This document shows positions 12,701 to 26,032 of a DNA stretch of 64,000 bases, in pieces. The translations under genes were made by a program, and so were the position numbers. The notes beneath the pieces were generated by a model. It did not search any database, was not told the origin of the DNA, and saw nothing but the letters and a program-made list of their open reading frames with translations. This DNA comes from Distichodus sexfasciatus (Eukaryota; Chordata; Actinopteri; Characiformes; Distichodontidae): contig JAVGVS010000019.1 in assembly GCA_032718565.1 (NCBI GenBank), positions 3,584,544 through 3,648,543 on the forward strand. The letters are read 5' to 3'. Position 1 is the stretch's first letter. Each line of letters begins with the position of its first letter.

Positions 12701-15700
12701 TTGTTGGTTGTATTATTGCCAACAATGAAAACAGCTACTTCAATACCCATAAACATCATTTGCTAGATTGAGAGAAATGAGCCAGCCCATTAGCAGGTCT
12801 TGAAATTCGCAACTTTATTGAAAGTTATACCTGACTTAAAGAATAACAATGAGAGACTAGAAGACTGCTTTTAGAATCAGTTCGGAGCAACTTTAGCTTA
12901 AACTGTGTATCAATATGATCTAATTTACTGCTGTTTCTGTTATGTACAGACTAACATTCAGGTTGCTGAAGAGAGTACAAAACCTTTAAACCCCAGGCAT
13001 CAAGGTATAGTATGTTTGGCCTTACTTTATACGTTGAACTGAACAAAGTAAATAATGTGTATATGGAGGACTATTTTATTGATTTATCTTTCTCTGTCTC
13101 TCTTAGTGGTTATCCCTGGCAGACACAGAAAGCCGATGTCGGCCCCAAAACCACAGGCAAATAAGCAAACAGCGTGGAAACGTCTCCTACTCACTGTCCT
13201 CTGTGTAGTGGTCATTCTAGCCATTCTGGTTGTGGCTGCCTATTTTAGTGAGTGTCGTCAAATTGAAACTGTCTTGGCCACAAAATTGTAATTTTTACGC
13301 CCACTTCTTACACGCTGCCTTCTCTTTTTTCCATCCTTACTTAGTCGCGCAACTGATCATAAGCAAATACTACTTTTGCTCCAAGTCGGTTAAGTTCATT
13401 CCCCTGGAGCAAGCCTGCGATGGTCACGCAGACTGCACGGACGCAGAGGACGAGTCTATGTGCGCGTCCAGCTATGTAGCCAACTACACCTTTCCCGGTA
13501 AGACATGTCTTGCAACATGCATGAGCTCATTAACAAACACACAAAAACAAGGGCACACAAAAGCAAAACTGCTTTCACAACATCTACACACAAAACCGGT
13601 TGCTCTGCTTCCAGGGTGAAAAACATGTCCTCTGTAGACACATGAATGACGTCATCATGGAAAATGCCTAAACCGGCAGATTTGAAAGAATGGTACAATT
13701 ATATGACAAATGCCACTTTATATGAAGGATGACTTGTAAAAACAAGTCACCCAGAGATCATTTTTGGAATAAAATTCTGTCGATCTTGAAATGCAATTTT
13801 AGTATTTGTCTTTCCTGAGTGTTTATTTATGTATTTACTTATTTTTAATAGTTCTTCCTTCTATTTGTACTAAGACCAGTGCAAGTCATCTTATGCTGAC
13901 CACTCGTGTATTCAACAGTCATTTTATTCATATTAATGGCATCAGCTATGAAATGTTTCAACTGATACGTTAACTGTTATGAATTTAAATTTTTTAATTT
14001 AAATATCATATCACACACTAGTTGCAGAAGCAGCTTAAATATAACATGGTGTCTCCAGCCCAGTGTAATATTTTCCCCCATTGTGTTTCTGCAGTACGAC
14101 TTGCATCAAATCTCTCGGTGCTTCAGGTATACAGTCCCACTGCAAACAAATGGATGAGTGTGTGTTCGGATGGCTGGACCCTGCAACACACTCAAACAGC
14201 ATGTCAACAGCTAGGATACACAACGTGAGTATGAAGATGAAAGGAAAGGAAGAAATTTGTAATAATTTATAAAGCAAAGTAAATTCAAATTTTGACATTA
14301 ATAAAATAATTGATTATTAGACTAATTATCTCTCTCTCTTTCTAGTAAGCCATCTCATGCTACAGTTGCACTGAGTGACCTGTCATCTGGCCTAAAAACG
14401 TCCCTCTGTGCTGTAAATCCAGGCGGTGTGCAGCAGGGCGTCCAGTCCAGTGTCTCAGAGCAGTGAGTAATCATTTTAATTCAGTTTTGTACTGTACAGG
14501 CATCTGATCATAGCACCTTGAAACCTTTATATATTATATATATGGACAGGACAACTGATATTTAATATAAATATGGATAAGACAATGAATATGCTTCTAC
14601 TAAAATCACTATGTGTCAGTATTTTCACACATAAAGATTTTAAGAACATTATGAGCTTGTACATGATGTGAAAAATATTAAAACGGTCTTCATTTTCCCT
14701 CTTTTAGGAAGACATGCAGTTCGGTCATCACCTTGTCCTGCTCAGGTAGGCCTTGTATATATTTATAACCATAAACACTGAAAAATATATGTCTCATTTA
14801 ATGACTGATCAGTTGAGTCCTTCATCACTGGAAATAAAGTTAACACATAATAAAGTTTATTTTGTATTTAACCTTTAACTCTGACTAGAAAAGGTCAAGT
14901 TGGAGGGAAAAAATACAAAACATAACTGAGCAGAAGAAGCTGCCCTCTAGTGGCTACTTAACTAAATTACAAACAGGAAATGGACATTTGAAATGGCTGG
15001 TTTTACCAATATGTGTGTTGTTTTGGCTGTAGATTGTGGCCCAGAGGTCCCACAGAGCCGTATTGTGGGAGGTGTTGATGCTATGATTGACAACTGGCCC
15101 TGGCAGGTCAGCCTCCAGCTGAATGGACAGCACACGTGTGGAGGGTCTCTGGTCTCCCCAAACTGGGTCGTTACAGCGGCACACTGCTTCAACGGGTGAA
15201 TACTCATCCTCTCACACATGCACATGCACACCCGAGTGCTGGAGTGAATTTCAACAATAATGGTACATTTACTTAAAAAAAAAAAAAAAAGCTCCTGCCT
15301 GGACGTGTTTTCATTAAAGTGAAGTTTTTACCCACATCTAGCTGAATTTTCTCAAGCTAATGATCTAGGGCTTTGGTTTTCCTTTAAGCGCATCAGAAGC
15401 AGGGCATGAGCCTATATCTTTTAAATCTTTGATTATTCACATAATGAGTCTGCACACAGAATTCAGCTCTTTCTCCTCAACATATTTATGGATGTGTCCT
15501 TCCCTAGTATGATATAATTATAAATATGAGATCCATATATAGAATAGCTCATTGCTTATGTGTAAATGTCATTCAATCATTTATACGTGTGAGGGTTTTT
15601 TTTTACCTTAAAAAAGTTCATTTAAATGATTCTTGAAATCCTCTGAAGTACTTTAGTTTTAAATTTATAGTTATAAAGGTTTAGTTTAAAGATATTGGTT

Positions 15701-18480
15701 ATTTCATTACTTCATTTGTACATATAAATGCTTCATTTCTGGAAATGAGCAGGTGTTTCAAAACTGTACTATACCAATAATTAGCTGTGTGTTAGAAATG
15801 ATATTGTCATTTACTATAACTCCTCAAAAGTGAAAAAGCTAGAGAAATGTACTAACTATAACCCTGTACTGTTGTGGGACAGGAGGTCAGAGGTGAGCCG
15901 ATGGCGAGTGATGGCAGGCAAGACGTATCTGAGCTCGCTGGGGGGCTACAGTGTCAACAAAATTATTGTGAATGGTGACTACAGTTCGTCTCGCAATGAC
16001 TATGACATGGCCATGATGAGACTCAGCAGCCCTGTTTCTTTAGGAGGTATGACTTCACTTCTTGTTTCAACCCCTCTATTTCGGTCTTCCATTTTTTGTC
16101 AGGTAGTTCTATTGGCTTCCATAATGACTAGATGTAAAAATACTGCAGCTCAGGGGTTTTCAACCGGTGGTCCGCTGCCCCTTAGTGGTCTGACGCAGCA
16201 ATGCAAGTGCAATCCAATTATTTTATTTATTTTTCAAAACATTTCCAGATTTGGGCATCTTTGTGAATAATGAATTTAATGCAAATATCACAAAAAATAA
16301 GAATAAAATATCCCATCCCCCCCCCGAGACACATTGGGCCATAGACTGCTGCTTAGTCTGAATGGTGGTCCCTGGGACAGAATCAGTTGAAAACCCCGGC
16401 TACAACTACACTTAACCCTAACCTTAAACTCAGTAATCAGGTCAACAAATCAGTAAGTTAAACTGAAACCTCCTGAATCAACCAGTAATAAGTTTGGCCT
16501 CTGATTATGTGTCAGCTGTCTGGCCAAGAAGCACAGTCACACATTTTATCTGTTCCAACACTTCCAAGAAAATGAGTTAAAAATATCAGCTCTCAGTACT
16601 GAAGCATACGTTTATTTTTGAGACTTGTTAACAATCATCACATTGTGAAAAAAGGCCAAACAATGTTAAGAACAATGTGTGAAGAATAGGAAGCCTCTTT
16701 CAGCCAACATAATTTCAAAAATAGTGAACCCTTCCCACACTTCTTAGAAATTACAGAATAGAACAGTGCTTGGTTTCCTTGCCCAAAGTAGTACCTCTTT
16801 TGTCTTCTTTGTGTGTGTGACTGATTTTTGTCCTTGTGTTAATCCCTATCAGCCTCAGCGAAGCCGGTTTGCCTTCCGCCGCATGACCTGGGCCTTAAAG
16901 GAGGAACAACTCTAGCAGTGACAGGCTGGGGCCACCTTCAGGAGCAGGGTATCGCAGTAAACATCTTATTAAGCATTAGTCAGCAAAAACCCCACAGTTG
17001 AATGAACGCCTACATTATAACGAGTGCTAGCCGTTAACGAACCAGATATAGCCGTTCGTTCAACACTGGGGTTTTCCCTGTAGGTCAAATGTATGTTCCT
17101 GGATCTCTTTGTCATTCCAGGAACTAAATTTTTACAGAATTGTCCCTGCTCTCTGGTGTCATAGGTGTGACATAGATATTCTACCCTCCCCCATTCCTGA
17201 GACAAATTTTTTTAAAAATCCCCCAGTACTCCAGCTCCATGACTGATACTAAGACTATAGTGTGAATGTAAAACTGCGATTTAAAAAAAACCCTCCAGTG
17301 GTTTAAAATATGTGCAGCAATTTATCAGCATTCCCTATTGTCTATAGTCATGTTACATTTCACATATGTTCATTTCTTTCATAGTTTTTAAAGTCTTCTT
17401 GATGCAGCAGCTTGGACCCAGCATAATGTTGCGCTGCTTCATACGTTGACATGTCTATGACGCTATTTTGTCGCTTCCCCTATTTCAGTTCCTTATTGAA
17501 TCTGGTTTTTGTCCCCTGTAGGCAGCCTGTCATCCAGTTTGCAGAAGGCCTATATTGGTCTCATAGACCCAGCTCAGTGTTCTAGTCCTTTAGTTTATGG
17601 GGCTGCCATCACTCCCAGGATGCTTTGCGCTGGGTTCATGACGGGTAAAGTGGATGCGTGCCAGGTATGTTGTTCAAATAGATTCAAACCGATTTAATTT
17701 CACTAATTACGTACATGTGAAACTGATTTTCTTTTTGATAAGAAATGTTATAAACTTAATTAAGGATTATGACATATATGCACATTTATTGCATGTTGTA
17801 TTCTCACATACTGTACATATATTTCCTCTCTCTCTCTATGTCCTCTCAGGGGGACAGTGGTGGTCCTTTGGTTTATTTGGAAAACAGGTGGATGCTGGTG
17901 GGGGTGGTGAGCTGGGGTGTGGGCTGTGCCAGAGTAGGCCGACCTGGTGTTTACACTAATGTAGATCTGATGCTCAACTGGGTGTATTCAGTTATGGAGG
18001 TAAGTCTGTATTTTAAATGTAATTGATTTCTAAATAGAAATTATTCAGCAGAATTGATGTGCCTGTGGAAACTTCTGTGGAAATTAATGTTGGTAAAGGA
18101 GGAGTATAGAACCCTCACTGTGGGCAACCAAATTACAAAGGGGTGAAAAAGTAGCAAGTGATCATGTTTAAGCAAATCCCAGTTTAACCATATTTAGCTA
18201 TTGCTGTTCATTAGTGTAACTTCACTTAGCCATGTGAAGTTCATGCTTCATATAGTGTAGTCACATAGCCATATCCTTTATAGTGCTCCTTTAAGAGCCA
18301 CATACATTTGGCTTTTATGAAAGTCAGACATGACTGATTAATTATGAATTAATTATTAATGAAAATCAAGTAGGGTTATAATTGCATTACCAATTTTTTT
18401 TTCTTCCAATTCTTGGATGCACATTGCTTTAGGTATGATAGTAACCTAAATTGTGCTTGTGTTTTTAGCGGAACCCTTAA
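9720..18480 (+). CDS. tmprss4: Transmembrane serine protease 4 (type II, matriptase-like), 13 coding exons
   Basis: Coding exons: 9720-9725, 12962-13004, 13107-13247, 13345-13497, 14095-14224, 14346-14462, 14708-14745, 15033-15195, 15883-16046, 16853-16948, 17522-17664, 17850-17999, 18469-18480. All introns are GT-AG, the phases agree, and the total is 451 codons (human TMPRSS4: 437). Residues 1-42 are cytoplasmic and 43-63 are a transmembrane anchor. An LDL-A module spans 75-103 (ACDGHADC, four cysteines as in human). An SRCR domain spans about 115-205. The activation site is R219|IVGG. The catalytic triad is His260 (TAAHC), Asp305 (DYDMA) and Ser401 (GDSGGP). Asp395, six before the Ser, gives trypsin-like Arg/Lys specificity. 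Cys211 can disulfide-link the stem to the protease after cleavage. NYT and NLS are possible glycosylation sites. The predicted role is a plasma-membrane protease of epithelia. TMPRSS13 and TMPRSS3 share domains, but synteny with scn4b/scn2b favours TMPRSS4. The start rests on a two-codon first exon (ATGAGG|gtgagt); Met27 is the fallback. Confidence 0.9.
16151..16399. mobile_element. hAT-type MITE in tmprss4 intron 9
   Basis: It begins CAGGGGTTTTCAACC and ends GTTGAAAACCCCGG, giving terminal inverted repeats of the CAGGGGTT(C/T)TCAAC hAT type. It contains a poly-C run at about 16317-16325 and has no coding capacity. It sits inside an older dispersed repeat: GACTAGATGTAAAAA precedes it and CTACAACTACACTTAACCCT follows, the same order as in the 3480 and 40300 copies. 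Confidence 0.6.
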
Positions 18481-19480
18481 CCAAGGCAGTATGAAACTGG
18501 ACAAAGGATACTTCATCCAACTCACAAGACAAACACTACAGAACAGTGCAATATTGTAAAAGCAATATTTTGACTTACATTACCTAAAAGGGCACAGAAA
18601 CACTTGGGGTCAAATGTGCTCACACATATTGAGCATTTCATTCTGTATCTTCTCAGGGATCCTTTAAAACTGTTTTACCGTCATTCTGTATTTCAAGAAA
18701 ATGTGTCCTGGTGCCATGGGAGATGGGAGAAGATGGGAGAAGTGAAAGATATTTCAGTTTAACACTCTTTGAGCCATAGTTAGTATCTGAAGCATCTCAT
18801 CATGACATTGCATCAAATTTGCTGAGATGTTTCTTTTTGCACATTAGCGAGTTGTCATTACTCGATAGATAGAAATGCATAAGTGACCTTATTTTGGCTT
18901 ATGCCAATCAAATGTGATCTCTTGGAGAGATCAAATTATGGCCAAAATGGCAGTACCTATATCTGGAAGGCTATGCCTTAATGCATCTCTCAGAAGATAA
19001 TAACAACAATAATATTATTCTGGTTTACTTTGATGTAGATGTGTAAAAAGCTATAACTGCTAAAGCCATCAAAAGCACTGAACATTTGTAGCTTTTCATG
19101 CTTTTTCACAAATTGACTCAACTTTGTACACATGTTAACAGAAGTATTTTCAAGGTTCTTTTTACTGTAATACCTGCATAATTGTTTTTTAATACTTTTT
19201 GGAAACGTTTCTTCTCTCAAACGTTATAAACTAAATTATTCCTCTTACTCTGGGCTTCAGCATTATGATTCAAGCTACACAACCACATTCATGTCAAATT
19301 ATGACTTTACTGCAAAGTATGCCACAATGGTGCCCAGTGGTGCTAAATTTCATATATGGCATAGGCATTTTTGATTGTACATAATGTAAATTTTAGACCC
19401 AATTTGTTTAAGTTATTGTTTGCATTTTGTACATCTTGTACAAATATTGTATATAATACATGCTGTAATTTGTGGGAAAG
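18481..19480 (+). other. tmprss4 3' untranslated region (inferred)
   Basis: No splice sites or coding frame follow the stop. There is no canonical AATAAA. A variant AATACA at about 19456, followed by GT-rich sequence, could mark the 3' end near 19480. The exact end is unknown. Confidence 0.35.
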
Positions 19481-20109
19481 TTACTCTCTGTCTTTTTTGT
19501 GTGCAAGTGTTTTCATGTATTTTGTGTGCTCCTGAAGAAAGAACAAACACAGTATTAGTTTTATGCAAACCTTTATTATAATGTTTGTTTTTAGTATATT
19601 CTATTTTAGATCTTACAATCTACAACTGAGGTGCATAGTCATGGAGGTCAGGGAGAATGGCAGACATTGATACAGAGAAAGGCTTTATAGAAGGACAAGT
19701 TGCACATTCGCTTTCTGGAGAATAAGTGGACGAGTGAGTTTCATAAGCATTTCCAAGATATTAAAGACAGAGAGGACAGCACTTGTGGATATTCCAGTGT
19801 TTTTCATAGACACGCCATCTTACTCAGAGGCTCTGTTACTGAGGACGGATCATTTTTTAATTCTGAGACTACAGACGACTTGTGTAATAGAGGAAGACAT
19901 AGTACAAGCTGCTAATTGTTTTAAAATGTGTAAAAATCGACACTGTAAAATCTGAAGAACGTGTTTTATGGTCTAAATATTTAAAAACCGGTGCCATCTG
20001 TGACCCGGAAGAGACGCTGCCTCATATGACAAGTTTTACTCCGTCACAAATCTACGGAAGTCTATAGAGGACACGCGTCTACATTACATTTTCTTCTTTT
20101 AATCTGAAG
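19481..20109. other. Intergenic, no gene recognised
   Basis: Overlapping + strand ORFs at 19700-19955 have no recognisable motif or splice context. Confidence 0.45.
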
Positions 20110-20740
20110 ATCACGACATATTTTTCTCATGATCTCGACAAATCAAAGTTATACGGACATACAGCCGAATCTGGGCCGCGTTTCCCAAAAAGCATCGTTG
20201 CTAATGTTACACGCACCCCTGAATCGCACATGCGCGGGTTAACGCTCCCCAAACCACATAGAGAGTGAATCCGCTGGTTAACTTCCTCTAGCGCCACTTG
20301 AAAATAAATATTAGTCACTCTGGTAGCTTTGTCTTGATCCTTTGTCATTTATTTAAAAGTACATTCATTCTCATCTCAAGCCACGTAAACTTTGTGAAAA
20401 ACAAATGATTCAGCTGGCAATTTGGCAATACTGACTCAAGTGACGCGCGTTCGGATCAGTTTGGTGAGTGACTCAGAGGGAGCCAAATCCTACAAAGGAA
20501 CCGAATATTACAGCTCTATTTCGTTTCAACTTGTGGCAAAGTAAAATCGATCTGTCCATCGTGATAACGACGTAGTGAGATGTTGGGGAACTTGGACAAC
20601 AATTAAACAACTTTCGATATGTCGAGATCACTAGAAAAATAAACCACAATCTCGAAGTAACAAAAGTCATTTTCTCGAGGTCATGAGAAAATTAAGTGAG
20701 ATATCGAGATCACGAGAAAATACCGTGTGATTTCAAGAAA
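20110..20740. repeat. Composite dispersed repeat with reiterated TCGAGATCA(C)GAGAAAA units
   Basis: Units such as TCGAGATCACTAGAAAAAT, TCTCGAGGTCATGAGAAAAT and TCGAGATCACGAGAAAATAC occur at 20619-20730. An inverted TTTTTCTCATGATCTCGAC lies at about 20118. Between them, about 20130-20500 is the reverse complement of 50725-50945 (shared AGACAAAGCTACCAGAGTG and AAGTGGC.CTAGAGGAAGTT). This looks like one element inserted into another. ORFs here are non-coding. Confidence 0.55.
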
Positions 20741-23700
20741 AACTTAATAATGTTCACGCGTGTCCTCCATCAACTCTCCGTACAAGCTGGAAACTGCAGT
20801 GGACGTGGAGAGACTGCAGGGGGCGAGTGCTCTCTAGAGGAATGTGTGGAACACAGAGCCGGCCTCACAAACTCGTGGCTTGGCAGTGAGAGAAGGAGTC
20901 GCTCGGGCAGTGAAATCCAGGTGACTAATCTCATTGTTTTGTTTGACAGAAGTTTGAAAACGCCGTCTCCATTTATGTGCTGCAAAACGAACTACAGTTC
21001 TACATTATACGTCAGCCCTTAAATGCACCAGTGAGGATAAAAATAAATGCGTGCACACTCATGAGATGTACGAGAAATGATTTCCAGTTTCACCTGATGT
21101 GAAATGAGGTACTGATGTCGAGTTGCAACCACACAAAATTAAGTCTTTATAGCAAAGACCTAGTCTAGGCTTTTACATTCAAGTATAGGCCTATACATTC
21201 CATGTCGCTGTCAGAAGACAACAGTTAATGTATTCACAGTAGATTTGTGAACATCTACTTCATCATGAGCACGACAAATTCAGTGGCGACATCAGTAAAA
21301 ATCACAACATCAGCATATGATTTCACATCAATCATGTGAATACGCAAAATGATTTATTGTACACACATGAAAATCTGTCCTACGCGCTCAGAAATCACTT
21401 TTCCTCTCACTGGTCCTTTTAAGGGCTTCATTGGTTGCTTATTGTGTTTTCATTCCTACTAAAGTCTGTACATTTTAGAATCAAATTACTCAACTTTTTT
21501 TTCTTTTTCTTTTACCACATCAACTGCAAATGCACAGGCTGTGAGATTACATGATTATAGGATAATTGATTTTAATGAACGAGTGATGATGCGCTCAGAA
21601 GAGAGAAGATGAGACCATCAGTGTGTCGTTGCATCCAACCCCTTTTGAGTGCACCGAGCCAGTGAGATACACAGTCTGCTGACTGGAGAACTGCGCAATG
21701 GGACACTGCAGCTCTGCAAGCCTCACACCAAACAGAGACTCAGCCGGAAACGACCAGCTAGCTGAGCCCAGATTTTTGAGCCTAGATTTTTGGATTTGCG
21801 ACAAATATAATCAATGTTCAGTCGAGTTCAGTCAAAACAAATCTAAGGAAACAGTAAGCAAACCCAAGAGGTCTGACGTCAGAATCAGAGCAAAAGGTTG
21901 GCAACAGGGCAGGTGAGCTTACATTCAAAATATTTTTCAAATAAAAGAACAATACAGAGTCGGTGCAGCCATTCATCTGAGTACAACGGCATGGTTTTAG
22001 CGAACAACGAATTATCTACTAACATGAAAAGAGCTACTTTCCATTTAAAGGTCCTAACAAACCTCTAGAATACATCGGCACAAGTTTGAAACATGCAGGC
22101 ACTCACTTCTTTTAAAGGTATTGCTTTTTTGAAGAAAAAAAGTAAATGAAACCAAATCAGGAAATAATTGAATAGTTGTGTTATAGTGTCATGAGGTTAC
22201 TCTAAATTTGTATTTGCTAAAGCATGCTTAAGCCATTCAGTGCAGTGTGATGTTCTATTAGGCCTATAAACGCCTAGGCATGCTGAAGCAATAAAACACT
22301 GATGAGAAGGACAAGACAAAAAGGCATTGCAGTGGAGAAGAACTCCAGTTCCTTTCCTCTCATATAGATTTGCCAATCCAGACATTTCACACCCACACTT
22401 CATTAAATCATTCATTCAAGGCTTTATAAATCCCTCCACTTGACTGTAAGTTGATTTGATCCATTCAAGACACAAAAATATTGTGCACATTTTGTCATTT
22501 TGTCAGTTCACTGAAGTGTTAGTGGTAAGAAAAGCACAGTGGTTCTGAAGCTTCTCCAGTAAGTGATAGCTATACCAAGGACATTGAACTGTATAGTCTC
22601 CTCTGCCTTCACATATTGAGGGAAAGAGAGGAAAAGACAGACAGACCCAAACAAGTACAGTTTTTCCCTCCGGCTTTCAGAGCAGCCATCTAATTTCTGA
22701 AGACGCTGACAACAGTAGGGACGATTAACACCAACCACGTCAATACAACATTTTGTACAGCAGTGCATTTAACAGACAGAGCGGTACCAAACCCTCACAT
22801 TTTGTGCATAAACAGCACAGGGAATTGCATGTTTTGTAGCAGCCGTGTTCTATTATTATTGCTTGACTATTCATACAGTGTCAGCTATGGACCGTTTTCT
22901 TCATTCTTGGTTTTGGCTAAACTGAGAACCAAACCATCTCAAAAATCTCAAGCATCCTTACACCAACAACCTGAAAGATGAACTGTGGGTTTAATACCGT
23001 TCTGTCAGAAGCATCTCATTCTGAGATTGCTAGAGCCCCTGAATTCTGAGTCAAGTGTACTGGGTGATTTCTGAATATATGAACTTTTGCCAGATGGAGG
23101 ATGTGAGGGAAATGGAAAGAAAAAGAGAGAGTGTGTGCATTAATATTATACCGTGAGACTACCAAAAGGAGGCCACTTGATTTGCAGTTTGCATCTTTCA
23201 GTTTTCATACACGAATAAAGTGCCCAAAATTACCCACCATTATCAAACATCATGATGAAATGCCTTTGAATTGTAATGAGAAGACTGGAGGGTTCCATTG
23301 CATTTGTGCGTCTTTTAGAAACCTCAAAAAGTGACATTCATTGATAGTGATGTTAATATAACTTGAAGATAATGCAATCAGTGGCAAAAGAGGTATATTT
23401 AATAATATTGCAGGATGGATCTGAGATGATAGAATGTGGTTAAGGGCCTTATTACTGCTGCATGCCATGTATGATGTAACATAAATCCTGGAAATGCTAT
23501 GCTAAGAAAAAATGACAGTAAGGTAAAATGCTTGCACTGCGACTATTGCCTCTATATAAAGGTAAGACCGTTGCACCCTCAGGCCTGGACCTTTTCAGTA
23601 AACATTACTCAATGTCATGTGAGTCTTTGAGGATACATGTATGGCAAGTGTAATTTGGTGATCAGGGACTGACCCCTACAGTGTCTCTTGTTCCTCACAG

Positions 23701-25784
23701 CATAGCCAAAACAGGCACGCTATATTGTTTGGCACGATTCAGTTGATTGTTGAGGTTTGGAAAAGTCAGTTCAAATAATCCTTAACAAAGAGTACTACAG
23801 TCATCCATATCATCGCCAACTACTCACTAAATGCCACAGACACCTAAAAAATCACCTTGAGCTTGTCTAAATCGCTACCAGCTATCTTATCAGCTCTAGA
23901 CCTTGGCATGCTTATCAACTAACAGCAATCTAATCATCTGCTCTGGTAGCATCCATTACACTTGAATTGAACTAACTGCTTCTTTAAACCACTTGATCAA
24001 CATTATCCATCCGGTCGCAGGATTGTTGTTTGGGTATGAATAGGGATACTCCAAATGTGTTCTCCCGTCTTTAACTGCTTACACTGCATAATTAAGGAAT
24101 CTACAGACAGCTGGTAAGAAATCTGTTGTCCTACAGTCTGTAATTACGGAATTTTTATAGATTTGCATAAAAGCCCCTTTTCGAAGTTGAAACCAGTGAA
24201 CCCAGTGGGTCAAGTTACTCAAATGTGTTTTGACCAGACGGCTACTGGACCACATCATGGCTGCACCGAGTGCCAGAATCAGTATTTCCAAATATTAGTC
24301 TTTTATTAGCCCTGCACCTGCCGTTTTAATATTTTCCTTTCTACAGCCTACTTAGTTCGACTCATGAACGCATGTATAACCTCTATGTTTAGAGTGGATA
24401 TTTTAGGGCAGTTGCAATAGGCATTGTATTGATAAACCAAAAAAAAGTAATTGACTGGGATAGAGTAGACAGTTAATCATGGTGCAGTGATAGACTTATT
24501 TCAGGTTCAGACATTTCCATGGACGGTCTCTTACGTATCAACAAGTGAAATATTAAGGTGGTAAGTGCAGAGTTTTGAGCGAGCATTGAATAGTACATGT
24601 ATAAAATCTTCTGCATGCATTCGTTTTTTAATGCATTGGCTAATTTGTTAAAAGCAGCATCAGAAAGGATCCTTATTTTTTTCTGCAGGGAACGGGTGTT
24701 TGGGGATTGTCTTATTAATGCTTATTAATGAGTTGTCTTTTTTTCTCTTTTTTCTAGCAGTTAAAATGTTCCTCTGACGCAAGAGGAGTTTGAAGCATTT
24801 GCAGGCACCAGTGTTAAACCTAAACAGAGATGTCAGACTCCAGCTCTTCTGGAAGGCCACAGTACAGTGTAGTAATTTCTGTTCTCTAACACACATGCTC
24901 TAAAATTTCATTTACGTGAACCAGGTGTGTTAGAGTTTGGAATTCAGGCCATAGACTGCACTGGACCTCCAGGACTTGTATTTGACATCCCTTATCTAAT
25001 GCAAATTAAAAAGAAAGAACAATAAAAAGAGAAACAAGAGTCTGGGCTGGATCTCCCTTTGAAGATTTAGACAATACTCTCCCCAAATCCATGATTAATC
25101 TTTTCTGTGGCTTTGTTACGCCGTACTGGACATCCATATTTAATGTACTCATGTTGCTCTTCACTGTTTGAGCCACACATGTAGACCAGTAATAGTGGCT
25201 AATACTTATAAAATACATTATACTTTAGCTGCTTGATTTTGTGGTAAACATCCGATTTAACAGGCACTAATGAATTGTATAATCCGTGTATACTGTGTCT
25301 CTTTCTGCTCTTAATATGTGTATTGAAGTCTGACAATAATTTGCTTTTTGAAGAAGAGTTCCAACGTGGGAACCTTTGGAATGCAGTTTCCGTGCTTTCG
25401 GAATAGTTACGCTCTAAAACATTAAGTCGCTTGTGCTGTAAAATTGTGTAGTGTGGCAGTTTTGTTTAACAATGGCAGTGTGAGTTTGTGTCACAAACAG
25501 ATCCAAGCAGAGTACAGTAACATGCATATGCAGTGACTTCAAGGTGAATTAGTCTTAAGCTTTAAGGAACTGTTCAATTTTCAAATGCATTTCAGAATCC
25601 AGCGTCGACAAAAGGTGTGCGATCCAGCCCACGTATCATATTTCAAAAAAGTTCAAGCACAGTCTAAAATATATGAGCATTTTCTCATTTTTGCCATAAA
25701 TTCAACAGATTGCTGCTATATTGTTCTCTCTATGCAGGTATACATACAGTATATACATTTGCCCATTTAGGTACAGACTTATTT
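20741..25784. other. Intergenic and probable scn4b 3' flank, no other gene recognised
   Basis: No exon with domain similarity is visible on either strand. The lower-strand scn4b 3' UTR must start at 25784. The nearest - strand AATAAA I see is near 24302, giving an inferred UTR of about 1.5 kb. A few CpG-containing ORFs near 20700-21000 end at a chance CAG|GTGACT donor and were not accepted. Confidence 0.4.
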
Positions 25785-25999
25785 TCATGCCTTTGGTGAT
25801 GCTTTGTTGACTGCTTTAGCACCCGAAATGCCATTTTCTGTGTTGTCGTTCCCTGAAGAGGTCACAAGGCACTCTCGACTGCAAGTGAAAACAAAAGAGA
25901 CAGAGTTACAAAAAGAATACTAAAGTCTTTACTGAAAACGCACAGCCACAGGTTTGTAATATCAAAATGTTGGATGTTTTGGATGTTAACTGGACGTTT

Positions 26000-26032
<33 letters not shown>
